A stretch of 64,000 bases of DNA from an uncultured Bacteroides sp. (GTDB lineage Bacteria > Bacteroidota > Bacteroidia > Bacteroidales > Bacteroidaceae), in contig CALULL010000005.1 in assembly GCA_944321465.1 (NCBI GenBank), positions 62,001-126,000 on the forward strand, in the 5' to 3' direction. The notes under the pieces are model-generated. The model worked only from the letters and a program-made list of their open reading frames with translations, was not told where the DNA came from and ran no database searches. Both the position numbers and the translations under genes were made by a program. How positions within the stretch are numbered: the stretch's first letter is position 1; each line of letters starts with the position of its first letter. Shown piece by piece: positions 46,022 through 55,059 of the stretch.

Positions 46022-46603
46022 TCAAAGCATGCCCTGCTTCTTCAGCTCGGCGACGGCGGTCTCCAGCTCGGCGTACCAGTCGGCTCCGAACCTGCGTATG
46101 AGGGGTTCGCGCAGGAAGCGGTAGACGGGCAGGTCGTGTTGCTGGCCTCGCAGCACGGCGGCGCGGCACACGTCCCAGCGGTGGTAGTTGACGGCCTTGT
46201 AGGGGCCGAAGTCGCTCACCCGCGCGGGATATAGGTGGCAGGACACGGGCTTTAGAAACTTGCTTTTGCCCTCGCGGAAGGCTCGTTCGATGGCGCAGTA
46301 GCAGCAGCCTTGGTTGTCGTAACAGGTGAACACACAGTCCTTGCCGTCGACGATGGAGGTGACGAGTTCGCCCTCCGGGTCGTTATAGGCCACGCCTTGT
46401 CGTTCTATGACTTCGCGTGCCCGTGGTGCGAGCGTGTCCCAGATGTGTGGCAGCACGTCTTCAATCTGTGCCACCTCATCCAGTTCGAGGGGAGCACCGG
46501 CATCGCCTTCGATGCAACATGCGCCGTGGCAAGCGCCCAGGTCGCAGAGGAATTTTTCTTTCAAGAGGTCGAAGGAGACCACTACGTTTTGGATTTGGAG
46601 CAT
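46022..46603 (-). CDS. DUF3109 cysteine-rich protein
   Basis: A 193-residue protein of the DUF3109 family, related to YkgJ-type Zn/Fe-S cluster proteins. Conserved cysteines occur in CDLGACHGACC, CVFTCYDNQGCCYC, SCHLYPAR and VCRAAVL, consistent with metal binding. Function unknown. It starts 21 bp after the stop of the A/T-rich lipoprotein gene upstream and may share its transcript. Confidence 0.88.
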   Translation of the reverse strand: MLQIQNVVVSFDLLKEKFLCDLGACHGACCIEGDAGAPLELDEVAQIEDVLPHIWDTLAPRAREVIERQGVAYNDPEGELVTSIVDGKDCVFTCYDNQGCCYCAIERAFREGKSKFLKPVSCHLYPARVSDFGPYKAVNYHRWDVCRAAVLRGQQHDLPVYRFLREPLIRRFGADWYAELETAVAELKKQGML

Positions 46604-46624
46604 AGGGGGTAGTTGAGTTTTGAG

Positions 46625-47302
46625 TTACATGTCTACGTCTACGATATAACAGTCATCTACATAGAAAGTTGTACCTGCGTAGCTGTGTATCTCAAACACG
46701 AAATAGTAGGCAATAGCAGGGACTCTGATGGTGTAATCGAAAGAAGCCCACGTGTTGTTTGTGTCGGTAAATTTTGGGATACCGTAACCGCCTCCGCGTA
46801 TGATTTGTAGAGTTTCCTCATCATAGAATGTTTTCAAGAGATGATTGGGGATGTTGGTCGAACGGCTCTCACGGAAATAGCAGTACATGCGGGCTCCTGT
46901 GCCAGATTCGTAGGACATCTGGTAATGGAAGTTTATTCTGATGTGGTGGCCGGGATTGACATTGATGGTTTGACTGATGAAAGACGTGATACCTGTCTGG
47001 TGAGAGTAAAGTTTGGCGGAATATTTTCCTTCGTACACGGTGTCTCTTTCTTGATAAACAGTACCTTTATTGTCCTTTAGCGACCAGTAATTCATGTAAT
47101 TCCCGGGTTTGAATACAGGCATTCCTATCCAATCTTCGCAGTTCCCGTTCTTGAGTAAGTTCATAAGCGGCACAAGCTCTTCCTCTTCTTGGGGTGAAGA
47201 TGGGAGGGGAGTGCGGTGTTCTTCTGCTTCTTCTGCAATTTCCTTTACGCAGGAACTGCATAAGAAAAGACATACGATTAACAGTAGGGAAGTGTAGTGC
47301 AT
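46625..47302 (-). CDS. A/T-rich orphan lipoprotein, possible carbohydrate-binding fold
   Basis: A 225-residue lipoprotein (lipobox LCSSC, Cys near residue 18) with an acidic spacer (EEAEE, EEEEL), then one beta-rich domain. LLKNGNCEDW, YEGKYSAKLYSHQTG and SQTINVNPGHHIRINF resemble a CBM4/9-like jelly roll; AYYFVFEIHSYAGTTFYVDDCYIVDV closes it. The gene is clearly richer in A/T than those around it, suggesting acquisition. No partner enzyme is adjacent: gpmI lies upstream behind a terminator and DUF3109 downstream. The start at 47302 is set by the signal sequence. Confidence 0.65.
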   Translation of the reverse strand: MHYTSLLLIVCLFLCSSCVKEIAEEAEEHRTPLPSSPQEEEELVPLMNLLKNGNCEDWIGMPVFKPGNYMNYWSLKDNKGTVYQERDTVYEGKYSAKLYSHQTGITSFISQTINVNPGHHIRINFHYQMSYESGTGARMYCYFRESRSTNIPNHLLKTFYDEETLQIIRGGGYGIPKFTDTNNTWASFDYTIRVPAIAYYFVFEIHSYAGTTFYVDDCYIVDVDM

Positions 47303-47310
47303 AAAATAGA

Positions 47311-47357
47311 AAGCCCCGCTACCCATTGGTAGAATGTGCCAAAGAGCAGTGGGGCTT
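47311..47357 (-). terminator. gpmI terminator
   Basis: Arms AAGCCCC and GGGGCTT, extended by CT and AG, are followed on the minus strand by TTTCTATTTTAT. Confidence 0.7.
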
Positions 47358-47374
47358 ATCTCTTATGGTTGATT

Positions 47375-48895
47375 TTAGCTTTCAATCAGGTCGTGTCCTG
47401 TCATTTCGACGGGTTGTTCCAGTCCCATGATGTGCAGGACGGAGGGGGCTACGTCGGCCAGTACGCCGTTCTTCACCTTGGCATCCTTGTTCTGCGAGAT
47501 GTAGATGAAGGGCACGGGGTTGAGCGAATGGGCCGTGTTGGGCGTGCCGTCGGCGTTGAGGGCGTGGTCGGCGTTCCCGTGGTCGGCGATGATTATGATT
47601 TCGTATCCGTTGGCTTTGGCGGCCTCTACGGTGTCACGTACACAACTGTCGATGGCAACCACAGCTTTCTCGATGGCTTCGTACACGCCGGTATGGCCCA
47701 CCATGTCACCGTTGGCGTAGTTCACTACGATGAAGTCGTACTGCTGGGTGCCGATGGCGGCTACCAGTTTGTCCTTCACTTCGTAGGCACTCATTTCCGG
47801 TTTCAGATCGTAGGTAGCCACTTTGGGGGAGGGCACGAGGATACGGTCTTCGCCTTGGTACGGCTCCTCGCGACCACCGTTGAAGAAGAAGGTGACGTGT
47901 GCATACTTCTCTGTCTCGGCTATGTGCAGCTGCTTCTTGCCACACTTGGAGAGGTATTCGCCCAGCGTATTGTGCACGTTCTCTTTGTCAAAGAGGATGT
48001 GCACGCCGGTGAAGGATGCGTCGTAGGGTGTCATACAGTAATATTGCAGGCCGGGGACTACGTGCATGTCCTGTTCGGGCATGTCCTTTTGTGTGAGTAC
48101 GATGGTGAGCTCCTTGGCGCGGTCGTTGCGGTAGTTGAAGAAGATGACCACGTCGCCGGGCTTTATTGTACCGTCGAACGAGCCGTTTACTATTGGTTTG
48201 ACAAACTCGTCTGTCACGCCTTCGTCATAGGACTCCTGCATGGCTTGCGCCATGTCGGTAGCCACGCGGCCTTGGCCGTTCACCAGCAGTTCGTAGGCTT
48301 GCTTGATGCGTTCCCAACGTTTGTCCCGGTCCATGGCATAGAAACGGCCCACGATGGAAGCGATGCGGCCTGCCGTCTGCTGGCAGTGTTGTTGCAGTTG
48401 CTCTATGAAGCCCTTGCCGCTCTTGGGGTCTGTGTCGCGACCGTCCATGAAGCAGTGTATGAAGGTGCGTTCTTGCAGTCCGTATTCGTGGGCTATGTCG
48501 CACAGCTTGTAGAGGTGATCGAGCGAAGAGTGTACGCCTCCGTCCGATGTCAGGCCCATGAAGTGAATATTCTTTCCTTGTTCTTTGGCGTAGGAGAAGG
48601 CGGCTATTACTTCGGGGTTTTTCAGTATGCTGCCGTCGGCGCACGCACGGTTGATTTTCACCAGGTCTTGGTAGACGATGCGTCCGGCACCGATGTTGAG
48701 GTGGCCTACTTCGGAATTGCCCATTTGCCCGTCGGGGAGTCCGACGTTTTCGCCGCTTGCCTGAAGCTGTGAGTTCGGGTACTGTGCCAGCAGGCTGTCC
48801 CAGTAGGGGGTGGGAGTGACGTATATAACGTCGTCTTTCTTGTGGTCGCCTATTCCCCAACCATCAAGGATAATCAAGAGAGCTTTCTTACTCAT
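47375..48895 (-). CDS. gpmI: 2,3-bisphosphoglycerate-independent phosphoglycerate mutase
   Basis: Interconverts 3- and 2-phosphoglycerate in glycolysis with two manganese ions; 506 residues, normal length. The nucleophile is S61 in [16 protein letters not shown]11 in ILDGWG and the DHGNADH segment supply metal ligands. The phosphotransferase insert carries [15 protein letters not shown] and NYRNDRAK. It has its own promoter about 185 bp upstream, giving a rather long leader, and a terminator downstream. Confidence 0.97.
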   Translation of the reverse strand: MSKKALLIILDGWGIGDHKKDDVIYVTPTPYWDSLLAQYPNSQLQASGENVGLPDGQMGNSEVGHLNIGAGRIVYQDLVKINRACADGSILKNPEVIAAFSYAKEQGKNIHFMGLTSDGGVHSSLDHLYKLCDIAHEYGLQERTFIHCFMDGRDTDPKSGKGFIEQLQQHCQQTAGRIASIVGRFYAMDRDKRWERIKQAYELLVNGQGRVATDMAQAMQESYDEGVTDEFVKPIVNGSFDGTIKPGDVVIFFNYRNDRAKELTIVLTQKDMPEQDMHVVPGLQYYCMTPYDASFTGVHILFDKENVHNTLGEYLSKCGKKQLHIAETEKYAHVTFFFNGGREEPYQGEDRILVPSPKVATYDLKPEMSAYEVKDKLVAAIGTQQYDFIVVNYANGDMVGHTGVYEAIEKAVVAIDSCVRDTVEAAKANGYEIIIIADHGNADHALNADGTPNTAHSLNPVPFIYISQNKDAKVKNGVLADVAPSVLHIMGLEQPVEMTGHDLIES

Positions 48896-49190
48896 AAGTG
48901 TCGTCTTTCTTTAGATTAAAACTATATACCTATTCTTAATTGTCTATGCTCCGGCCCGTTGCGTGCGGCCGCGAAAGCCCGTCCTGCGCCGCCGTGCAGG
49001 GGCACGTCTGTTCGTCGGCCTTGCCTTTCGGGCTTGCTTCCGGCGGAGACGTGTGGTGGAAAGGGTCGGATTTCCGACCGCAAAGATACGAAATTCTTTT
49101 CTCTTGCAGGGCAAGCTGAGGTTGTAAATGTAGGTGTGCGTCCCGTGTCCCTTTCCTGTCGTGCCGGGGTGGTGGCGGGGCACGTGCTCT
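48896..49190. other. long gpmI leader region
   Basis: This gap holds the gpmI promoter and a GC-rich leader of about 185 nt. The leader has G/C-rich stretches that vaguely resemble degenerate array units (near 48990-49040), but I cannot measure a 22-bp register. No gene is seen. Confidence 0.35.
49081..49088 (-). promoter_or_regulatory. gpmI promoter, -7 box
   Basis: Minus-strand TATCTTTG, full consensus match. Confidence 0.55.
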
Positions 49191-51095
49191 CTATTGGCGG
49201 CGCAGTACCATTGTGGCGGCATATTGCTTCACAACCTGGCTCATAAAGCTACAGAAGTCGCCGTAGGATTCGGGCGGATAAGTACCCTTGTGCATGTCGA
49301 GCTGCTGGCGTATGCGGATGGTGTTGCCTTCGACCGTTATTGTGGAGCTGAACCTGCCGGCCTCGGTTGTGGCTTCGCAGTCCTCGGGCAGGCTTTCCAC
49401 CGTGTAGCCCTCGGGGATGGTGAGGGTGATTTCTTCCGTGTCTTGGTAGCCGTACCCGATGTAGACCGGTGTGTTGCGTCCGTCCGGGGGTGCCTGTAGT
49501 GCCGTGTAAAGGCCGCTTCGGAAGATGTTGAGCGGGACGAACAGTCGGTTGCCCGTCTTGCGTCCGTAGCGTGGTGTCGACACGCGGTAGTGCAGGCTCA
49601 GTTCGGGGTGGCTCTCCTTATGCTCCTCGCTGCTGAGGCCGTACACTTGGGCGTTTGTCAGTGACAGTCCGTTGCGCAGCATGTCCACCTGCTTGTCGGG
49701 CGAGGCGTGGAGCAGTGCTCTGCGGCTTTCGTATTGGAAGAGGCGCGAGACTTCCTCCACCGTTGCCTCGGCTTTCCCCGTAGCGTCCAGTCGGATGTGG
49801 GCCGTGGTGTGTTGGGTGTTCAGGCTGTCGGGATAGGAAGGCAGGCGGCACAGTTGTCCGCCGTCGGGGAGTATGAGCAGGGCATCGTGTCCGGCAATGT
49901 TGCTATGCACGTAGCCGAAGGGCAGGTCCGGGTTGGTGCATTCCAGCCACAGCGTGTCGCCGGGCAGAGGCACTTGCAGGATGGCGTGGTTCATCTGGGA
50001 AATGCTGGCATAATCCGTCAGCAGGCGTTCGTTCCTGGTGCTGATGATGGTATAGACCGACTCCACGCCCACTTCGCGCAACATGGCCGCCATGAAGTTG
50101 GATAGCCCCTTGCAGTCGCCGAAGCCCGTGCGGTGCACCTCTTCGGCCGCGATGGGTTGCCAGCCTCCTATGCCCAGCTGGATGCTGACGTAGCGCGTGT
50201 TGGCAGCCAGGTAGTCGTAGAGCAGGCGCACTCGTTGGCGGTCGGTGGAGCAGGTGTCGGTGAGGGCGTGCAGTTGCTGGCAGAAGGCTTCGTCAAGCCC
50301 GTCGCGCCCTTGCAGCAGGGCGTATTGCCACCGTCCGAAGTCCTGCCACGTGGCCATGTTGCCCTCGGTGCCTGCGTAGCGGAAGTCGGAGGGCGCGAAG
50401 TAGACCACGGGCATGGTCTGGTGTAGCGGCAGGTCGTATGGCTCGCTTTCCAGCGGAGGCAGCGACTGGGCACTTACCTCCACCACCTGTCCGCCATTGG
50501 GGAGGCGGCTTTCGCTGATGCGCAGGCGGTCGGCGTGCAAGGCGTAGTAGCGGCAGTCCTGTCCGGGCGGCAGCTCGATGCGGTAGGAAGCGTTTTCCAC
50601 CCTCTGTTTGCGGTGCGTCTGGGGCATGAAGGAGGGGTAGTTTATCAAGCCTTCGTTGACGCGTATTGTCCACTCGTAGGTCACCGTGATGGGGAACGTT
50701 GGCGAGAGGCATTCGTAGTAGTAGAAGTAGCTGTCCGTCATCAGCGACGACGAGTACTCGCTCTTCTGCAAGTCGCTTTTCTTGAGGGTGCGCACGGGGT
50801 TGCCCTGCTGGTCGGTTATCTTGCCCTCAAACTTTTGCAACGACTGGAAGTCGTCGCACCAGCAGTAGAACTGGGCCGCGTCCAGGCCCGAGGAGTTTAG
50901 TACGGTGACGCTCGTGCGGTAGTGTGCCGTGCTCTTGGTCTTCGAGCGGCACACCACCTCGGTGCGGTCTTCCAGTACGATGGAGTTGACTGCCTCTTCG
51001 CTGTGCTCCTTCTCCGGGGCAGGGGCCGCAGGCTGTGCCGCCAGCAGCAGGCAGCACAGCAGGGCGGCGGTGTGGAGTATGCTTCGTGTCTTCAT
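49191..51095 (-). CDS. DUF3857/transglutaminase-like exported protein (active-site Cys intact)
   Basis: A 634-residue exported protein (signal peptide to about residue 25) with an N-terminal DUF3857 beta domain (HYRTSVTVLNSSGLD, VTYEWTIRVNEGL), a central transglutaminase-like domain and a C-terminal beta domain. A plausible catalytic triad is present: C328 in GFGDCKGLS, H370 in MNHAIL and D390 in CTNPD. In Bacteroidota such proteins usually occur in pairs, as here. Substrate unknown; likely periplasmic. It lies 15 bp downstream of the related gene 51111-53225, so the two are co-transcribed. Confidence 0.88.
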   Translation of the reverse strand: MKTRSILHTAALLCCLLLAAQPAAPAPEKEHSEEAVNSIVLEDRTEVVCRSKTKSTAHYRTSVTVLNSSGLDAAQFYCWCDDFQSLQKFEGKITDQQGNPVRTLKKSDLQKSEYSSSLMTDSYFYYYECLSPTFPITVTYEWTIRVNEGLINYPSFMPQTHRKQRVENASYRIELPPGQDCRYYALHADRLRISESRLPNGGQVVEVSAQSLPPLESEPYDLPLHQTMPVVYFAPSDFRYAGTEGNMATWQDFGRWQYALLQGRDGLDEAFCQQLHALTDTCSTDRQRVRLLYDYLAANTRYVSIQLGIGGWQPIAAEEVHRTGFGDCKGLSNFMAAMLREVGVESVYTIISTRNERLLTDYASISQMNHAILQVPLPGDTLWLECTNPDLPFGYVHSNIAGHDALLILPDGGQLCRLPSYPDSLNTQHTTAHIRLDATGKAEATVEEVSRLFQYESRRALLHASPDKQVDMLRNGLSLTNAQVYGLSSEEHKESHPELSLHYRVSTPRYGRKTGNRLFVPLNIFRSGLYTALQAPPDGRNTPVYIGYGYQDTEEITLTIPEGYTVESLPEDCEATTEAGRFSSTITVEGNTIRIRQQLDMHKGTYPPESYGDFCSFMSQVVKQYAATMVLRRQ

Positions 51096-51110
51096 CGCCT
51101 TGCGCGGGTT

Positions 51111-53225
51111 TTACTGTTTACTGAGCACCAATATGCCTTCGCTGGCCTCCACCACGCGGTCGAAGAACTGTTGCAGCTGGGGATAGTATTGCGCCGGATA
51201 GGCACACCGCTTGATGCCCAGCGAGCACGTCAGCACCACCCTCTTGCCGTCCTCGGTCTGGCGGATGCGGTAGCGCAGGTACAGCTCGTTGTCCTCCGTG
51301 CTGAGCGTGCGCACCTGGGGCAGCTCCTCCACGGTGTAGCCCTCGGGCAGGGTGAGGATGCTGGTGACGGAGAGTTCCAGCGGATAGGGGAACTCGACGG
51401 GCAGGTCGCGTTCCGACTGCGTGAAGGGGTTCTCGCTCATCAGTCCGATTACCATCGGGTTGACGTACAGTTTGTCGCCCCCTGCCGACTGCACCGGGGC
51501 TTCCAGCGCGGCACGTTCGGTCACCTCGGCCTTCCAAGCCTCCTCCGTCGAGTCGGTGTGCTGGCTCAGGGTGACATCGCTTTCGTCGATGCCTCCTCCG
51601 TTGGAGTCGCCCTTCAGCTTGCGCTTCAGGTAGGAGGAGGCGTACTGTCCCTGGCGCACGACGCGGATGTTCCCCCTCAGGTTCAGGGTGCTGTCTATGG
51701 TGGCTTCAATCAACGTCTTGCGACGGTTGGGGCTGAGGCGGGAGAGGTCCACCCACTTCTTGTCCTCGGGCACGTCGTTCGAGATGATGCGTGCCCGCTC
51801 TACCAGCATGTCGGTGGGCAGCACGTCGAGCAAGGGCAGCTCCATCGAACTGTCGATGTAGACAAACCGGTTGGCCTGCGGATGGCGCACGGCCACGGCA
51901 AACGTGTTGAGCCGTTGTTCCGAGGGGAAGTGGACGGGCATCATGCCGCGCGAGCGCAGGCTCATCACCACGGGGTAGGCTTTCAGCCCCAGGTCCTTCA
52001 GCATACTGATGAGGATGAAGTTCAGTTCGGCGTTCGAGCCGCGTCCTTCCTTCACGGCCCGGAGCGGGTTCTCCGCGTAGAGCAGGTACTCGCCGTTCCA
52101 CGACAGCTTCTGTTTGAGCAGCGCGAAGGCGGCGGCCACGCGTTGCTCAAACGTCAGGTTCTTGCCCGCCAGCGTCTGTGTCATCTCCTCGCGGTAGGGG
52201 TTGGTTATGTCGCGCAGGTGCACCCCGAAGAGGCCGTCCGTGCTCTCCTCGTAGGCTTCCTTTTCTTCGAGCAGCGACTTGTCCACGTCGGCCCACGTGC
52301 GGCTCAGCGGCTTGTAGCCCTCGGTGGGGAAGTTGGTGCCCTGCAGGTTGAAGTTCACCTGCACGCGGTAGTCGTCCGGGCACCAGCAGAAGGGCTCTTT
52401 GCGGCTCAGGGCGGGCAGGTTGCGCGAGACGAACGTCAGCTTGCGCGTGCGCAGCGTGAAGGTGTCCTCCATGCGCGACACGCCGCTCTCGCGGTGCTGC
52501 GTGGCCTGCATGGAGCTTTCTTCCTCGCTCATCTCGATGAGTTCGCGTTTACGGAACTCGATGTCGTAGATGTAGACCAGCGGTATGTTTATCTTGTACT
52601 CGTTGTAGAGCACCGGTATGTCGCTCTGCATCATCCAGGCATCCAGGTAGCTGACGTAGTCGGAGACAATCTTGTAGTGATACTCTATCACCGTCCCCTC
52701 CTTGACGTTGGGCAGCGAGAACTTCAGTACGCGCGTGTAGGCATCCACTTGCTCGTCCGACACCTGGCTGCGCTCCAGCCGCGTCTTCACCGTTTTGCCG
52801 TCCACCACGTTGTAGGAGCAGCCGTCCACGTCGTGAGCCGTCTCGCGTGCTTCGTTGCGGTTGGCAGGGCTGTAGTAGGGGATGCTTACGTCGGCATAGG
52901 ACACGCCCTGCGGCTTCAGCACCTTGACGCGCATCCACACCTCGTTTACCAGCTGGAAGCCGTCGGTGTACTTGAAGTTCGTTTCTCCCCGTCGGAGCAG
53001 GCACACGGCTGCGGCAGTCGTGTCCGGCTCGTAGGTCGCGAGGTTCAGTTCGGCTTTCGATGGGCGACCGTACTTCAGGTTCGGTTTCAGGGGTTCGTTG
53101 TTGTCGGCCCGTAGGGGCAGGGTGCCGATGAACAGGCTCAGCAGAGCCACAAGGCATGTCGGCAGGAAGTGTTGTGTTGCGCGGGCTTGGCGTGGCCCGT
53201 TTGCGGATGGTGCGTGTGTGTTCAT
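51111..53225 (-). CDS. DUF3857/transglutaminase-like exported protein (active site degenerate)
   Basis: A 704-residue paralogue of its downstream neighbour: signal peptide to about residue 40, DUF3857 domain (TVIEYHYKIVSDYVSYLD), transglutaminase-like domain and C-terminal beta domain (LTLPEGYTVEELPQ). At the usual catalytic Cys position it reads GRGSNAELN (396-400 is GSNAE), so the nucleophile is missing and it is probably non-catalytic. Its tail (VVLTCSLGIKRCAYPAQYYPQLQQFF) resembles that of the partner. The start at 53225 (MNTHAPS) is preferred; the long extension upstream lacks a signal sequence and runs through a repeat array. Confidence 0.85.
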   Translation of the reverse strand: MNTHAPSANGPRQARATQHFLPTCLVALLSLFIGTLPLRADNNEPLKPNLKYGRPSKAELNLATYEPDTTAAAVCLLRRGETNFKYTDGFQLVNEVWMRVKVLKPQGVSYADVSIPYYSPANRNEARETAHDVDGCSYNVVDGKTVKTRLERSQVSDEQVDAYTRVLKFSLPNVKEGTVIEYHYKIVSDYVSYLDAWMMQSDIPVLYNEYKINIPLVYIYDIEFRKRELIEMSEEESSMQATQHRESGVSRMEDTFTLRTRKLTFVSRNLPALSRKEPFCWCPDDYRVQVNFNLQGTNFPTEGYKPLSRTWADVDKSLLEEKEAYEESTDGLFGVHLRDITNPYREEMTQTLAGKNLTFEQRVAAAFALLKQKLSWNGEYLLYAENPLRAVKEGRGSNAELNFILISMLKDLGLKAYPVVMSLRSRGMMPVHFPSEQRLNTFAVAVRHPQANRFVYIDSSMELPLLDVLPTDMLVERARIISNDVPEDKKWVDLSRLSPNRRKTLIEATIDSTLNLRGNIRVVRQGQYASSYLKRKLKGDSNGGGIDESDVTLSQHTDSTEEAWKAEVTERAALEAPVQSAGGDKLYVNPMVIGLMSENPFTQSERDLPVEFPYPLELSVTSILTLPEGYTVEELPQVRTLSTEDNELYLRYRIRQTEDGKRVVLTCSLGIKRCAYPAQYYPQLQQFFDRVVEASEGILVLSKQ

Positions 53226-53868
53226 GATAGATGAAGTTTGATTGCGATATACAAATATCGCGCTTTTTTTGTCAAACATGTGCGTTTTTCCGCATTTTTC
53301 TTTCGCCTTTTCTTCATTTTCCTTCTCCCGGTTTCGTTTTGCCGCCGCGTCGATTGGCAGTCGCCTTTGTCGAAGGCGTAGCGGGCTACGCCGGGACAAA
53401 GCGGCATCCAAGATGCCGGTGGCAGGACAAAAGGGCTTGTAAAGCCGGAGAAAGACTGTCAGGCACACGGCAAGGCGGTCTAATGACCGATTTGGGGTTA
53501 TTTCCGCCCCGGTCGGGCTTGTGCCGCCCGCAGGGTGGCTTGTGCCTGTCGGCGGGCTGGTGGTCGTCGCCTTTGGTGGCCTCTGTGAGCCTCGGTGGGG
53601 GCACACCTGTGTTCCCTGCCGGGCGCAGGTGTGCCCCCTCGCAGGCTTTCCTTTGCCCTTGCGGGAGCAGAGGTGTGCCCTTGCGGGCTGGGACAGAGGA
53701 GGTTGGGGTAGGACTTGGAGGCGGTTGTGACGGGATAGGCGGGGAGGGGCGGAAGCGAAACGACGGGCCAGCCCGGCGAAGGGGTCGGAACGGGGTGCGA
53801 ATGCACGCCTCGGCTTCTTCCTGAGTGGCCCGTCGTCGGGACGGATGGGGTATTTTGTGACTTGCGGA
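53226..53868. other. non-coding gap with hairpin and array
   Basis: This 643-bp gap contains a strong hairpin at 53365-53401 (outer arms CTTTGTC and GACAAAG, inner GGCGTAG and CTACGCC), a second at 53403-53417 (GGCATC and GATGCC), the accessory motif at 53485-53499 (GACCGATTTGGGGTT) and array 7. A weak minus-strand -7 box, GATATTTG, lies at 53252-53259. No gene is seen. Confidence 0.5.
53600..53680. repeat. 22-bp palindromic array, copy 7
   Basis: Centres at 53606.5, 53628.5, 53650.5 and 53672.5 are exactly 22 bp apart, with linkers CC, GG, CC and GG in turn. Degenerate dyads extend it on both sides (near 53539.5 and 53698.5). One unit carries the half GCAGGCTTTCC found also in array 6 and, inverted, in array 8. 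Confidence 0.85.
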
Positions 53869-55035
53869 CTACCGGCTCTCGGCGAAGCGTCGGAAGCGGT
53901 CGAGGGCATCGGCCAGGCGGGCGCGGGGACAGGCTATGTTCCAGCGCATGAAGCCTTCGCCCTCGGGTCCGTACATGGTGCCTGCGTTGAGCCACAGGCG
54001 GGCATCGGCCAGGAGGCGGTGCTCCAGCTCGTCGGACGTGAGTCCCAGCACGCTGCAATCCATCCACGCCAGGTAGGTGCCTTCCAGACGGGCTATGGGG
54101 AACTGCGGCAGGTGCTGGCGGCAGTAGTCGGCCATGTACCGGTAGTTGAGGTGCAGGTAGGCGTTGAGCTGGTCGAGCCATTCCTCGCCCTCGGTGTAGG
54201 CGGCGATGAGGGCCAGCACGCCGAAGGGGTTGACATCGCACACCTCGTTGATGTTGATGGCACGGTCTATGCGCTGTCGGCGCAGCGGGTCGGCGCAGAC
54301 GATGTTGGCTATTTGCAGTCCGGCGATGTTGAACGCCTTGGTGGGGGAGTTACAGGTGACCGAGGTGTGCAGATAGTCCTCGCCCAACGAGGCGAATGGG
54401 GTGTAGCGATAGCCCGGTTGGACGAGTTCGCAGTGTATCTCGTCGGCCACCACCAGCACACCGTTGCGCTGGCAGATGTCGCCCATGCGCCGCAGCTCCT
54501 CGGGAGTCCAGACGCGCCCGGCGGGGTTGTGGGGGTTGCACAGGAGGAACACCTTGACGAGCGGGTCGGCGGCCTTCTCCTCCAGGTCGTCGAAGTCTAT
54601 GGCATAGGTGTCGCCCTCGCGTCGCAGTGGGCTGGCGGCCACTTGGCAGCCGTTGTTGCGTATGGAGGAGAAGAAGCAGTTGTAGACGGGTGTCTGCACC
54701 AGTACCTTGTCTCCGGGGCTGGTGAAGGCTTTGATGATGGCCGACACGGCAGGCACCACGCCCGAGGTGTAGATAACCCATTCGGGCCGTATGCCCTGCC
54801 AGCCGTGGCGGCGGGAGAACCACGAGGCGATGGCCTGGTAGTACTCGTCGGGCACGCGGGTGTAGCCGAAGATGCCGTGGTCGACGCGTCGGCGCAGGGC
54901 GTCGACTATGGGGCGGGCGGTGCGGAAGTCCATGTCGGCCACCCATAGGGGCAGCACGTCGGGGCCGTCGGTCGAGTCCCATTTGTAGGAGCACGTGCCG
55001 TGGCGGTCGGTAGGTTCGTCGAAATTGTAGTTCAT
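53869..55035 (-). CDS. PatB/MalY-like PLP-dependent C-S lyase
   Basis: A 388-residue fold-type I PLP enzyme of the MalY/PatB group, which typically cleaves cystathionine or other cysteine conjugates. The PLP lysine is K233 in NSPTKAFNIAGLQ; D198 in VADEIHCEL binds the pyridine nitrogen and CNPHNPAGR contacts the cofactor. The N-terminal MNYNFDE with LPLWVADMDF is characteristic. It may instead act as an aminotransferase. It follows the DUF3737 gene by 24 bp and is probably co-transcribed with it. Confidence 0.92.
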   Translation of the reverse strand: MNYNFDEPTDRHGTCSYKWDSTDGPDVLPLWVADMDFRTARPIVDALRRRVDHGIFGYTRVPDEYYQAIASWFSRRHGWQGIRPEWVIYTSGVVPAVSAIIKAFTSPGDKVLVQTPVYNCFFSSIRNNGCQVAASPLRREGDTYAIDFDDLEEKAADPLVKVFLLCNPHNPAGRVWTPEELRRMGDICQRNGVLVVADEIHCELVQPGYRYTPFASLGEDYLHTSVTCNSPTKAFNIAGLQIANIVCADPLRRQRIDRAININEVCDVNPFGVLALIAAYTEGEEWLDQLNAYLHLNYRYMADYCRQHLPQFPIARLEGTYLAWMDCSVLGLTSDELEHRLLADARLWLNAGTMYGPEGEGFMRWNIACPRARLADALDRFRRFAESR

Positions 55036-55059
55036 GTGTCGTTGCAGGAAGGTGTGGGT

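Noticed and set aside
53226-53909. N-terminal extension of the upstream DUF3857 protein
   Set aside because: It passes through hairpins and array 7; a proper signal peptide begins at the 53225 start.
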